NCBI GenBank assembly: GCA_944326305.1
Contig: CALVDL010000008.1
Span: forward strand, 1 to 64,000
Length of the DNA stretch: 64,000 nt
From: an uncultured Bacteroidales bacterium
GTDB taxonomy: Bacteria; Bacteroidota; Bacteroidia; Bacteroidales; UBA932
Direction: 5' to 3'
The notes under the pieces are model-generated. The model saw only the letters and a list, made by a program, of their open reading frames with translations. It had not been told where the DNA came from and searched no databases. Positions within the stretch are counted from its first letter, which is position 1. Each line of letters starts with the position of its first letter. The translations under genes were made by a program, and so were the position numbers. Positions 44,250-54,116 of this stretch are shown one piece after another.

Positions 44250-45914
44250 ATGAGAAAGACATTATTGCTTTTGATTTCAGTCCACCTGCTGCTTGCAAGG
44301 GCGGGTGCGCAGGAGCTCGGCGCAAATTACAACGAGAATATCGGCCAGCCGATAACTGAAATCCAGATGCTCCGGAATTCAGGGATTTCATGGGTCCGGG
44401 GATTCATCAATGTGCATTCTGAATTCCTGACGGTGGAGAACAATGTAATCACCGGTGTGGATGAGGATGCAATCCGCTCATATTCCCTTTCCCGGCAGTT
44501 CATGGCCGCCAAGGCCAGTCTCGGGGACGGGGTGAAATTCATGCTCAGCCTGAAGATTCCTTTCGGTGAGGATGACGGCCTTGTCCCAGAAGTCGGCTCG
44601 GAGGCGTGCGAACATGTCTACACTGCGGTAAGGCTTCTTCTCGAGTCGTTCGACATGGGGAAGAACATCTCCCTGCTGGTGATGGGCAACGAGCCTATGT
44701 GGGAGAACTGGAATGCCGACCTCCAGGATGACGATGCCCAGGACTATAAAGCTTTCCTGAACGAGTTCGCCGACCGTATCGCGCAGTGGAAGAAAGAAGA
44801 GGGCTGGACGTTCGAGGTCTTCGCCGGTTCCCTTAACAGGATCTCGGAAGTTCCCCGTCCGACTATCCAGGCTGTCATGGACGTGGTGAACGAAAACCCC
44901 AATGTCGACGGACTGGACCTGCACCTTCATTGTTTTAATGTAAATCAGGCGGAGAACGACCTCAGACTGGCACGCGAAACATACCATGTGACGAAAAAGC
45001 TGATATGTACGGAGTTTTCCATGGTAAGGAAACTTGAAGGAGAGGGAGGGACAAACCACCGTACGGAAAATATCGGCAGCTGGGGTACCTCCCACGGATA
45101 TTCCTCCACCATGAAACTCTGGGAATACCTCGATATGGCGGTGCAGAACGCTTCGGCGGGTAACCCTGTCGGCTATGACGAGTTCGCGAGCCTGTTCGAG
45201 AGTTTCAGCTGGTATCCGGACAACTGGTTCTCGACATTCTATAACGCCTTTAAAAAATATGACACCTACGCCATCACTGGCCGTTTCAGCGTGGTCCCGA
45301 ACAGCGACATATACAATTTCGCCCCTACATATACGGCTGACACCCGTCTGTGGGAGCTCGGTGCGGTCTATGTGCCGAAGCTGCTCGGATTCAATGATGA
45401 CGGGACATACGTGCCTAACCCCCTTGTATATCCGGATTTTATAGCCGCGAAGAACGGTATGCCGGTCGAGAAGGTCATAGAAGGCCAGAGGGAGGCGCTT
45501 ATAGTCCTTGGGAACGGTATCGCTTCTCCGGCGGACTTCACTGTGAAGGTAGGGCCGGATGGACAGCAGGAGGAGCTGCCCCTGGGTGACGGGTATGTCC
45601 TGCTGACAGGCCTCACTCCTGCCACTTCATATTCCGTGTCTATAGAGAACGGCGCAGGGGATGCCGTGTGGACCCGGAGCATCACCACTTCCCCGGTACA
45701 GGGCCAGTTCCCTCTGCTCAAATATACTGATGCCGGAGGGTACACCTATGTCCGTGTGGAGAATCTGCCTGATGATGCCGTTTCATGCCGCCTGGCGGCG
45801 GACGGGAAAGAAATAGCCCCGGTCATGGAGACTGCCGGATGGAATGTCCTGACAGCGGAAATTACATATTCCGACGGCTCTGTAGAGACAATCAGTACAG
45901 AAAAACAGTATTAA
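44250..45914 (+). CDS. unassigned exported TIM-barrel glycosidase candidate (PUL)
   Basis: A 554-residue secreted protein (signal ending AGAQ, about 21) that I cannot place in a named glycoside hydrolase family. Residues about 22-390 look like a clan GH-A barrel: LLVMGNEPMWENW carries a Asn147-Glu148-Pro149 acid/base triad, DGLDLHLHCF holds two histidines and LICTEFSM carries Glu255 as candidate nucleophile. Residues about 455-554 form one or more Ig-like/fibronectin-like strands, e.g. GLTPATSYSVSIENG. It sits 34 bp after the sulfatase gene in the same operon. Substrate unknown. Confidence 0.6.
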   Translation: MRKTLLLLISVHLLLARAGAQELGANYNENIGQPITEIQMLRNSGISWVRGFINVHSEFLTVENNVITGVDEDAIRSYSLSRQFMAAKASLGDGVKFMLSLKIPFGEDDGLVPEVGSEACEHVYTAVRLLLESFDMGKNISLLVMGNEPMWENWNADLQDDDAQDYKAFLNEFADRIAQWKKEEGWTFEVFAGSLNRISEVPRPTIQAVMDVVNENPNVDGLDLHLHCFNVNQAENDLRLARETYHVTKKLICTEFSMVRKLEGEGGTNHRTENIGSWGTSHGYSSTMKLWEYLDMAVQNASAGNPVGYDEFASLFESFSWYPDNWFSTFYNAFKKYDTYAITGRFSVVPNSDIYNFAPTYTADTRLWELGAVYVPKLLGFNDDGTYVPNPLVYPDFIAAKNGMPVEKVIEGQREALIVLGNGIASPADFTVKVGPDGQQEELPLGDGYVLLTGLTPATSYSVSIENGAGDAVWTRSITTSPVQGQFPLLKYTDAGGYTYVRVENLPDDAVSCRLAADGKEIAPVMETAGWNVLTAEITYSDGSVETISTEKQY

Positions 45915-45952
45915 CCAGAAAAAACGCGTCTGCTGACGCTGATACAACAGCG

Positions 45953-46366
45953 ATGAAAAAATATCTTATAATCATCATGTCCGCCGCCATGCTGCTCTTT
46001 GCTTCCGGGTGTGCGGATGAAAAGAAGCCTGACGCCGGTTTCGGGGGCTTCTATACCGCGGGCTCTGATGCGGTAGGCTTCTATGCTCCGGGCGGCCTCG
46101 ACAGTTTCGTGGAGGGTTACGGGGTGCAGGTATGCACCAATCCGGGAAGGCTCACCTTCAGGCTGCAGGACAGCGGCCAGTCCAGGTATGTACATGTTGA
46201 GTTCTCCTCTGCCCCGTCCGAAGTATCTGACAGGGTTACCGCCGAGGTCACGGCCAGGGGAGTGGACTTTGTCGGAGAACGTCTTGAACTTGAGGCTGTA
46301 AAGGTGGAGGACGGCAAGGTCTGGCTTTCTTCCGGGACAGTCAATATGATAATTCCAGCTTTATGA
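45953..46366 (+). CDS. small secreted lipoprotein (PUL)
   Basis: A 137-residue lipoprotein with lipobox ASGC (Cys20) and no family that I recognise. The mature part is rich in beta-strand segments such as GFYAPGGLDSFVEGYG and VHVEFSSAPSEVSD. It has two Cys, one at about 62 besides the lipidated one. Its stop overlaps the start of the next gene by 4 bp (ATGA), so it is translationally coupled to the GLUG protein. It may be a surface glycan-binding protein, by position only. Confidence 0.65.
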   Translation: MKKYLIIIMSAAMLLFASGCADEKKPDAGFGGFYTAGSDAVGFYAPGGLDSFVEGYGVQVCTNPGRLTFRLQDSGQSRYVHVEFSSAPSEVSDRVTAEVTARGVDFVGERLELEAVKVEDGKVWLSSGTVNMIIPAL

Positions 46367-48018
46367 CTATGAAAAGATATATTGTAATTCCGGCTGCCGC
46401 AATGGCGGCATGCCTTGTCTCCTGCTCGAGGGTGATGGACCTCACCCCGCCACAGGAGGAGCCGATGGACACCGGCAGGATCGAGTTCTCCCTGTATGAG
46501 ACCGGATCCTATGACTACTATCTGGATAACCCGTCGTACGACTATTCTATCCTGATAGGGAAGAACTATGCTGAACAGGCGGCTACCGCCAGGTTCATTG
46601 TCAGGGATGCGGCCGATTTCGGTGATGAATATACGCTGCTCCCTGAGGGGAACTGGAGCCTGAGCTCAGAAGCCGTGGAGTTCAAGGAGACGGACACCGT
46701 ACACGAGGTGGAGCTGAGCTTTACGGACCTTACATCCCTGGACCCGTCCAGGAAATATGTCCTCGGACTTGAGCTCTCCTCTGACGAGATAGCCGTGTCC
46801 AGTGACAGGAAGTCGCTTACGTTCTATATATACCAGGAACAGGGCGGGGAAGGCAATCCTATAATAATCACCACTCCGGATGACCTCGCCGGGATAGAGG
46901 GGAGGCTCAAGGCCGGACAGACCACCTATTTCCGGCTCGGGGCTGACATTAACATGGCAGGTGTAGCGTGGACCCCGGTCAACACTACGCAGCAGAAGCA
47001 GATAGACTTTGACGGATGCGGCTACACCATAAGCAACCTCAGCATGACAACGGCGGTGAACGGTAACCTCGGGTTCTTCTCGTTCCTGCGCGGACGCTTC
47101 GCCAATGTCAATTTCAAGGACGTATCCGTGACAGGGGACAATATCACCAGGGCCGGAACCGTAGCGGGCCAGGCAGGCGAGGACGCATACCCTGCAGTGA
47201 TAGAGAATGTCACAGTGACCGGCACAATCGATGCCGGGTCCACCACGAACCAGCATACCGGCGGAATATGCAGCACAATGGAGGGCAACAGCAGCCGTAT
47301 ATCACGCTGCTCCGTGGATGCGGACATCAAGGCCTACTGGAGCGCTGCCGGCATATGCGGATACCTTGCTGTCGGAGCCAAAGTCTCGGAGTGCCGTTTC
47401 TCGGGCAATATCACCACAGGCTCGAGGGCCGGGGGCATAGTAGGCCAGATGAAGTTCGGGACAGTGGAGAACTGCCATTCTTCAGGAACGCTCGATTCGG
47501 GGGGAACCACGTCTATCACCGGAAATCCGGGACCTAACGGAGGGATTGTCGCCTATACGACACCTCCGGCAGATCACAATAAGCCTGCTCTTATTTCTTA
47601 TTGCTATTCGGAATGTTCCCAGACAACCCGCAATCAGGTGGGCGGTATTCTCGGCTATACAGGAGAAAATGTTGTAGGTCTTACAAGCATAGAGAACTGT
47701 ATCGCATGGAATGACTTCCTTAAATCTTTGAGTGCACCAAAGTCCGGCCGTATAAGCGGAAGGTTCATGGTCGGTACTGCTGTCGGTTGTTGGGCCAACC
47801 CGGATATGAAATGGGAGATTTCCGGTAATACCAACATAGGCATAGATGAGGGGAATATAACGACCCCTACTACTTCTAATGCCGGACAATCCAAAGGTTA
47901 CAACGGAACGGCAGCCACCGGCACCCTTATCGAGACCGCCAAGGACGTAGTCGGGTTCGATCTTGAAATCTGGGACATGAGCGGCGAGAGGCCGGTACTC
48001 AAATGGGAGGTTGAATGA
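46363..48018 (+). CDS. DUF1735-like lipoprotein with GLUG-type repeats (PUL)
   Basis: A 551-residue lipoprotein (lipobox LVSC, about 21). The first domain, to about residue 165, resembles DUF1735 (TGRIEFSLYETGSYD, DPSRKYVLGLELSS). The rest is a ladder of about 25-residue turns with Gly-rich motifs: AGTVAGQAG, TGGICSTMEG, AAGICGYLA, AGGIVGQMKFG and VGGILGYTG, the hallmark of GLUG beta-helix repeats. Such proteins in PULs are thought to bind glycan or sit at the surface. Overlaps the GH43 start at 48015 by 4 bp. Confidence 0.75.
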   Translation: MTMKRYIVIPAAAMAACLVSCSRVMDLTPPQEEPMDTGRIEFSLYETGSYDYYLDNPSYDYSILIGKNYAEQAATARFIVRDAADFGDEYTLLPEGNWSLSSEAVEFKETDTVHEVELSFTDLTSLDPSRKYVLGLELSSDEIAVSSDRKSLTFYIYQEQGGEGNPIIITTPDDLAGIEGRLKAGQTTYFRLGADINMAGVAWTPVNTTQQKQIDFDGCGYTISNLSMTTAVNGNLGFFSFLRGRFANVNFKDVSVTGDNITRAGTVAGQAGEDAYPAVIENVTVTGTIDAGSTTNQHTGGICSTMEGNSSRISRCSVDADIKAYWSAAGICGYLAVGAKVSECRFSGNITTGSRAGGIVGQMKFGTVENCHSSGTLDSGGTTSITGNPGPNGGIVAYTTPPADHNKPALISYCYSECSQTTRNQVGGILGYTGENVVGLTSIENCIAWNDFLKSLSAPKSGRISGRFMVGTAVGCWANPDMKWEISGNTNIGIDEGNITTPTTSNAGQSKGYNGTAATGTLIETAKDVVGFDLEIWDMSGERPVLKWEVE

Positions 48019-48986
48019 CTATGAAGAAGATCATTACATTCATATGCGGTGCCGCTGCTGCTCTGGCGTGCTTCAGCGCTTCAGGGCAGGAAAAGGAAAT
48101 CTGCTTCGCGGACCCTACGATATTTGTCGAGAATGGGAAGTATTATCTGACGGGGACCCGCAGCGGAGCTCCGGCGGGATTCACCGTACTTGAGTCAGAG
48201 GACCTTGTGCACTGGAGCTACCCTGCAGACAGGGATTCCATGATACTTCGCAAGGGTGAAGGCTCCTTCGGGGATAAGGGCTTCTGGGCCCCGCAGTATT
48301 TCAAGGACGGCGGGACATACTGGTTCACCTACACCGCCAACGAACATACCGTACTTGCTTCTTCGGACAGCGTCTTCGGCCCTTTCGTCCAGGAGAATGT
48401 AGGGCCGATCGACGGCTCGGCCAAGAACATTGATTCATACCTGTTCAGGGATGATGACGGGAAATACTACCTTTATCATGTCCGCTTCAACAAAGGCAAC
48501 TGGATATGGGTGGCCGAGTTCGATATGGAAAACGGGTGCATCCGTCCGGAGACCCTGAAGCAGTGCCTTGACTGCACGGAGGACTGGGAGAGGACACCGA
48601 ACTACCAGTCCGCACCTATCATGGAAGGCCCTACGGTGAAGAAGTGGGACGGCCTGTACTACCTGTTCTACTCTGCCAACCACTTCATGAACATAGACTA
48701 TGCTGTAGGATATGCCTGGTCCGAGTCCCCGACGGGACCGTGGACCAAGCATCCTGCAAGCCCGGTCATTGACCGCAGCATAGTGGGAGAGAACGGTTCA
48801 GGCCACGGGGACGTGTTCAAGGGGCTTGACGGCAAATTCTACTATGTCTACCATGTGCACAATTCCGACAGGGCCGTCTCTCCGAGGAAGACCAGGATTG
48901 TCCCTCTGATAATGAGAAAGGAAAACGGGGTCTTCCGCATAGAGGCGGACAGGGACAATATCATCGTGCCTGTATACAATATGTAA
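48015..48986 (+). CDS. secreted GH43-family glycoside hydrolase (PUL)
   Basis: A 323-residue enzyme with signal ending SGQ (about 24). The five-bladed propeller residues are clear: Asp33 in CFADPTIFVENG, Asp140 in NIDSYLFRDDDGKYYLY and Glu204 in PIMEGPTVKKWDG. The stretch SGHGDVFKGLDGKFYYVYH has the histidine of the family. It probably acts on arabinofuranose or xylose linkages like the minus-strand GH43, but in a different subfamily, with low similarity between them. SusC 1 follows after 18 bp. Confidence 0.88.
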   Translation: MTMKKIITFICGAAAALACFSASGQEKEICFADPTIFVENGKYYLTGTRSGAPAGFTVLESEDLVHWSYPADRDSMILRKGEGSFGDKGFWAPQYFKDGGTYWFTYTANEHTVLASSDSVFGPFVQENVGPIDGSAKNIDSYLFRDDDGKYYLYHVRFNKGNWIWVAEFDMENGCIRPETLKQCLDCTEDWERTPNYQSAPIMEGPTVKKWDGLYYLFYSANHFMNIDYAVGYAWSESPTGPWTKHPASPVIDRSIVGENGSGHGDVFKGLDGKFYYVYHVHNSDRAVSPRKTRIVPLIMRKENGVFRIEADRDNIIVPVYNM

Positions 48987-49004
48987 CACTATAAAATCAA
49001 CAAT

Positions 49005-52000
49005 ATGACTAACTGTTTTAACTGCAAGCAGATACTCTGTGCCATCCTGTCTTGTGCCGCATTCCTGTGGTCAGTACCGGGGGAGGCACAGGATACTGAA
49101 AGGAAAGGACAGGTCGTCGATGCCTCCACCGGGGAACCTCTGGTCGGGGCCGGTGTCCTGATACAGGGCTCCCTTACCGGGAGCATGACTGACCTGGACG
49201 GAAATTTTGTTATAAATGCCGGGGATGATGCTGTCCTGGTGATTTCTACTATGGGGTACAAGGAAGTGCAGGTACCCGTGAACGGAAGGACGGACCTCGG
49301 CAGGATAGCGGTTTCCGAGGACACGGAGCTCCTGGATGAAGTGATTGTGGTCGGATACGGTACACAGAAAAAAGCCTCGAGCGTCGGTTCCATTACCGCT
49401 ACCAAAGGCGATGACCTGCTGAAGGTCGCCAATGTGAACACCATATCGGAAGCCCTCCAGGGCCAGATGCCCGGGGTAGTGTCGATAAATTCCACATCCA
49501 AGCCGGGAGCAGCTACGGCGGATATTTTCATCCGGGGCAAATCCACATGGGGCGATGCTTCTCCTCTGGTGCTGGTGGATGGTATCGAGAGGGATTTCAA
49601 TGATGTGGACGTGAATGAGATAGAGTCCATATCAGTGTTGAAGGACGCTTCCGCGACGGCTGTCTACGGAGTGAAGGGCGCGAACGGTGTCATCCTCCTC
49701 ACCACCAAGCGCGGTACGGACAAGAAACCCGAGATATCCTTTACATCCAATTTCGGATTCAAGCAGCCTTCCGGTTCACCGGACTACTCCGACTATGTGA
49801 CTTCCATGAAGCAGTACAATGTGGCCCAGGCCAATGACGCCAACTGGGGGAACCTTGTACCGGAATCCACCATTGCGGCGTGGGAGAATGCCTTCGCCAC
49901 CGGAAACTACGGGCCGTACAATGACGTGTTCCCTGATGTGGACTGGTGGAACGAACTTGTACGGAAGGTGGGTTATGAGCAGAACTACAACCTGAATGTA
50001 CGCGGTGGAGCCAAGTGGATGAAATATTTCGTCTCCCTGGGATATATGCATGACGGGGACATATACAAGACCCACAAGCAGCCTGAGTTCGACCCTTCGT
50101 TCAGCTACCGCAGGTACAACTGGAGGAGCAACTTCGACTTCCAGATCACGAAATACACGAAACTTTCGTTCAATGTTGCAGGAAAGATAGGCTACCAGAA
50201 CCAGCCTGCATACCGTCCCGGGGATGCTTCTCCGGACCAGTATTTCTTCGGCGTGTTCCTGACTGCCCCGAGCAACGAGTTCCCGATCAAGTACAGTGAC
50301 GGCAACTGGGGTGACGGCCAGAGCTCCGACCAGAATGTGGCATACCTTATGGAGGTGGGCGGAAGCCGCAATGTCAAGACATACCAGGGCTTCTATGACA
50401 TCAAGCTGGACCAGAAGCTCGACTTCATCACGGAAGGCCTGTCGGTCCAGGGGGCATTGTCCTATACCACCGCATCACAGTGGCAGACCAATATCATTAC
50501 GGGAAAGATCCTCGGCAACGATGATCTGACGGCACAGCGTACCACCGTGAGGATAAACCGTGTATACGACTATACCAACCCGATCTACAATGCTGACGGG
50601 ACTGTCTCCTACAACTATACGGAGAAGAGGTATCCTGATCAGGATGCCCCTGGTGATCTCCCTGTCGGCGGAGGTTACGACAACTTCAAGTCATATACGA
50701 GGAAGCTTTATTACGAGCTTTCAATCAACTATGCCAGGACCTTCGGGGACCATGATGTCACCGGACTCCTGCTGTTCAACCGCAAGATGAACGAGTCCAG
50801 CAGCGGCTCGATAATGGATTTCCCTGCATACGAGGAAGACTGGGTAGGCCGTGTCACGTACGGCTACAAGGGCCGCTATCTTGCTGAGTTCAACGGGGCT
50901 TATACCGGATCCGAGAAATTCGCCCCGGGCAAGCGTTTCGGTTTCTTCCCTTCTGCATCCGTAGGATGGAGGATCAGTGAGGAACCATGGATGAAGAAAT
51001 GGACAAAGGGAAAACTCAACAATTTGAAGATCAGGTATTCCTACGGTATGGTCGGAAACGACAAGGGTGCCACGAGGTTCAACTATATCCAGGTATACAA
51101 CCAGGCCGGGAACGCCGAATTCGGAAAATGGAACACCACTTCATACGGCCCTGTATATGCGGAGGGCAAGCTGGCCGACCCGGATGCTACCTGGGAGACT
51201 TCCGTCAAGCAGAACCTGGGAATCGAGATCGGCCTGTGGAACAAGCTCAACATCACCCTTGACCTGTTCGACGAGCAGAGGACAGGCATCCTCATGACGC
51301 GCAACACCATCCCTTCGTGGGCAGGCAGCGGCATATCCTTCCCTCAGGTCAACCTCGGAAAGACCAAGAACCACGGACTGGAGCTCGATATGAGCTATAA
51401 CGACCATATCGGGAACTTCTATTACTACGCCAAATACAATTTCGCCACGAGCGAGAACCGTATAGTCTTCTTCGATGACCCGAAGAACCTGAGCGACTAC
51501 CTCAAGTCAGAGGGCAAGTCCATCGGGTTTGTCAACAAATATCTGACTACCGGCAATTTCGAATCCCTGGACGATATCTTCAATTCGGCCCAGTCCGCTG
51601 TTGCCGGCGGCAGCCATAGCACACTTGTCCCTGGCGACCTGTATTATATGGACTACAATGCCGACGGCGTGATAAACAGCAACGATATGGCTCCGGTGAA
51701 ACATCTGAACTACCCTACGACCACCATGGGCCTCACACTCGGAGGCTCCTACAAGGGGTTCGGCTTCAGCCTGCTGCTCTACAGTGCGCTGGGGGTCTAT
51801 AAAGAGGCCATCGCAGCATATCTCTGGGATTTCCCTGGCGGAAATATCAAGACCCAGCCGAATACACTCGACACATGGAAGACGGGGACCCATACCGAAG
51901 GTGCCGTGAGACCGTCCATCCATGTCAACAATGCCTACAATTCGGTGGCAAGTACATATTCATATTCGAACCATTCATACCTGCGCCTGAAGAACCTTGA

Positions 52001-52187
52001 GTTCAATTACTCATTCCCCCAGAGGATACTGGACAAGCTCAGGCTCACGAGGCTCCAGGTATATATCAACGGCAACAACCTTCTTACCTTCTCCAAGTGC
52101 GACCCGCGCAGGGATCCAGAGCACGGCGGGCAGAATATCTACCCGATGGTGAGAAGATACAATATTGGATTCAGGATCGGCCTGTAA
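49005..52187 (+). CDS. SusC-like TonB-dependent transporter 1 (PUL)
   Basis: A 1060-residue outer-membrane transporter. After the signal (about 1-29) come the carboxypeptidase-like regulatory domain (34-110, GQVVDASTGEPLVGAGV), a TonB box region DEVIVVGYGTQKK (111-123), the plug (120-240) with the SusC signature VLKDASATAVYG, and the 22-strand barrel ending IGFRIGL. It imports oligosaccharides delivered by its SusD partner, whose start lies 14 bp after the stop codon. Confidence 0.96.
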   Translation: MTNCFNCKQILCAILSCAAFLWSVPGEAQDTERKGQVVDASTGEPLVGAGVLIQGSLTGSMTDLDGNFVINAGDDAVLVISTMGYKEVQVPVNGRTDLGRIAVSEDTELLDEVIVVGYGTQKKASSVGSITATKGDDLLKVANVNTISEALQGQMPGVVSINSTSKPGAATADIFIRGKSTWGDASPLVLVDGIERDFNDVDVNEIESISVLKDASATAVYGVKGANGVILLTTKRGTDKKPEISFTSNFGFKQPSGSPDYSDYVTSMKQYNVAQANDANWGNLVPESTIAAWENAFATGNYGPYNDVFPDVDWWNELVRKVGYEQNYNLNVRGGAKWMKYFVSLGYMHDGDIYKTHKQPEFDPSFSYRRYNWRSNFDFQITKYTKLSFNVAGKIGYQNQPAYRPGDASPDQYFFGVFLTAPSNEFPIKYSDGNWGDGQSSDQNVAYLMEVGGSRNVKTYQGFYDIKLDQKLDFITEGLSVQGALSYTTASQWQTNIITGKILGNDDLTAQRTTVRINRVYDYTNPIYNADGTVSYNYTEKRYPDQDAPGDLPVGGGYDNFKSYTRKLYYELSINYARTFGDHDVTGLLLFNRKMNESSSGSIMDFPAYEEDWVGRVTYGYKGRYLAEFNGAYTGSEKFAPGKRFGFFPSASVGWRISEEPWMKKWTKGKLNNLKIRYSYGMVGNDKGATRFNYIQVYNQAGNAEFGKWNTTSYGPVYAEGKLADPDATWETSVKQNLGIEIGLWNKLNITLDLFDEQRTGILMTRNTIPSWAGSGISFPQVNLGKTKNHGLELDMSYNDHIGNFYYYAKYNFATSENRIVFFDDPKNLSDYLKSEGKSIGFVNKYLTTGNFESLDDIFNSAQSAVAGGSHSTLVPGDLYYMDYNADGVINSNDMAPVKHLNYPTTTMGLTLGGSYKGFGFSLLLYSALGVYKEAIAAYLWDFPGGNIKTQPNTLDTWKTGTHTEGAVRPSIHVNNAYNSVASTYSYSNHSYLRLKNLEFNYSFPQRILDKLRLTRLQVYINGNNLLTFSKCDPRRDPEHGGQNIYPMVRRYNIGFRIGL

Positions 52188-52201
52188 AAAATAGTGAAAC
52201 G

Positions 52202-54094
52202 ATGAAAAGATACGGAATAATTTTAATGCTTGCCGCAGGCCTGCTGCTTTGCAGCTGCGAGAAATATCTGGACCATTCTCCGGACATGGGCCTGACTGAA
52301 GACGACATCTACAAGGACTACAACAGCCTTAGGGGCTTCCTCGACAAGATATACCAGACTTCCGCCAACAACAATACCGAGTCCGACATCCTGATATACA
52401 TGTATGCCATCAACAGCTACGGCAACCTGTACAGCAATGTCGGGAACCTCTCCGACGAATATGTCTGCGTGAGGAACAGCGATGCCTCCAAGTTCGTCAA
52501 TGCCGGCAACTGGCTCGGGTGCGGGGAAGGGCAGTTCGAGATAGACAGCCGCGGAAGGACGGCAATTGCCAGGGCATACAGGGGGCTCAGGATAGCCAAC
52601 AAGGTCATAGAAGGCGTAGACCACGTCCCGTCCCTCACGGAAGACCAGAGGAACAAGCTTCTGGGACAGGCATATTTCCTCCGCGCCTATTTCTACTTCG
52701 AGCTCATCAAGAGATACGGCGGCATGCCGAAGTTCGACAAGGCATGGAGCGCTACGGATGACTTTGACGTGCCACGCATGACCTACCAGGAGTCGAACGA
52801 ATGGATGCAGGGAGACCTGGACAACGCCATTGCGATGCTTCCGGACCTCTGGCCTGACGAGGAGTTCGGCCGTCCTGACAAGGTCTCCGCCCTTGCCCTG
52901 AAGGCAATGACCCAGCTCTATGCCGCCAGTCCCCTGATGCAGAACGGGCTTGATGCCATCGTGGACAACGGTTACGGGAAAGAGATGGCAGCGGAGGCGG
53001 CCCGCACTGCGCAGAAATGCATAGACGCCATTGACGCAAGCTCATGGTACCGCCTCATGAAGCATGACGAGTACAGGAGCATATACCTGATGCCGAACAA
53101 CAACCAGTTCGCCCAGCCGGAATATCTCTGGTTCAACCGTACCCATCCCGGCAACTGGAGCGCTTTCGTGAGGGCGCAGTGGCTCACCCAGCCTTATGAT
53201 GACAAGACCGGGGCGGAAGGCACCCCGTACAACGCCCCGTCGCAGAATATGGTGGACATGTTCGAGCGGAAGGGCGAGGACGGTTACTACTATCCTATCG
53301 ACGACCCGCGCTCCGGATATGAGGCTGTAAAATACAGTGACCCATATTCTGACAGGGACCCGCGCCTTTCAAACAATATTATAGTTCCGGGCGAGGCCTG
53401 GGGCACGGACCTCAACGGTGTCCAGTATTACCTTACTACATATGTCGGGGGCTATTCTACGAACTTCATAACGACCAACCAGTTCACCAACGCCGCCCAG
53501 CACACCGGCTATATGTGCAAGAAATTCATCTGGCCGGAGGCAAGCATCCCGCTTTTCGGGGCGGAGGGCTTCAACATGTACCGCCTGACCACGGTTTACA
53601 TACGTGTGTCGCAGGTCTACCTGGACTTTGCCGAGGCGTCATTCGAGGCTACCGGAGACCCTGACGCCAAAGTCGACGGCTGTTCGATGTCGGCAAGGGA
53701 TGCCCTTAACATCATCCGCAACAGGGCCGGGATAGGCGACCTCCCTTCAGGAGTCGACTTCCGGGAGGCATACCGCAGGGAAAGGGCCGTTGAGCTGATG
53801 TTCGAAGGCCACAGGTGGTATGACATCAGGAGATGGATGATAGCCGAGGAGCTGTTCAAGGATACCCATCCTATGAAACGTGTCCTGGCCTATCCGCTCG
53901 ATGAGGACGGCAACCCGTATCCGGGGGACCTTACCAGGGCCGAAGCCTGCAAGATAAAGATACCGAAGTTCAGATTTGAATATACGGACGTGACGACAAC
54001 GGAAAGGGTGTTCAGTACGAGGAACTACTGGTACCCGCTCCCGATGGAGGAGGTCGCAGCCCTGGACAACCTCAAGCAGAACCCGGGGTGGTAA
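52202..54094 (+). CDS. SusD/RagB-like surface lipoprotein 1 (PUL)
   Basis: A 630-residue outer-membrane lipoprotein (Cys19 after LLLCS) of the SusD family, four tetratricopeptide-like units plus a binding loop. Family features are YFLRAYFYFELIKRYGG (near 165-180), a sugar-binding region, and the C-terminal RRERAVELMFEGHRWYDIRRW. It covers SusC 1 as lid and glycan binder. ATG at 52202 begins the lipoprotein signal; the frame is open upstream inside susC 1. Confidence 0.95.
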   Translation: MKRYGIILMLAAGLLLCSCEKYLDHSPDMGLTEDDIYKDYNSLRGFLDKIYQTSANNNTESDILIYMYAINSYGNLYSNVGNLSDEYVCVRNSDASKFVNAGNWLGCGEGQFEIDSRGRTAIARAYRGLRIANKVIEGVDHVPSLTEDQRNKLLGQAYFLRAYFYFELIKRYGGMPKFDKAWSATDDFDVPRMTYQESNEWMQGDLDNAIAMLPDLWPDEEFGRPDKVSALALKAMTQLYAASPLMQNGLDAIVDNGYGKEMAAEAARTAQKCIDAIDASSWYRLMKHDEYRSIYLMPNNNQFAQPEYLWFNRTHPGNWSAFVRAQWLTQPYDDKTGAEGTPYNAPSQNMVDMFERKGEDGYYYPIDDPRSGYEAVKYSDPYSDRDPRLSNNIIVPGEAWGTDLNGVQYYLTTYVGGYSTNFITTNQFTNAAQHTGYMCKKFIWPEASIPLFGAEGFNMYRLTTVYIRVSQVYLDFAEASFEATGDPDAKVDGCSMSARDALNIIRNRAGIGDLPSGVDFREAYRRERAVELMFEGHRWYDIRRWMIAEELFKDTHPMKRVLAYPLDEDGNPYPGDLTRAEACKIKIPKFRFEYTDVTTTERVFSTRNYWYPLPMEEVAALDNLKQNPGW

Positions 54095-54116
54095 CACTTA
54101 AACAATTTCAAGACTT

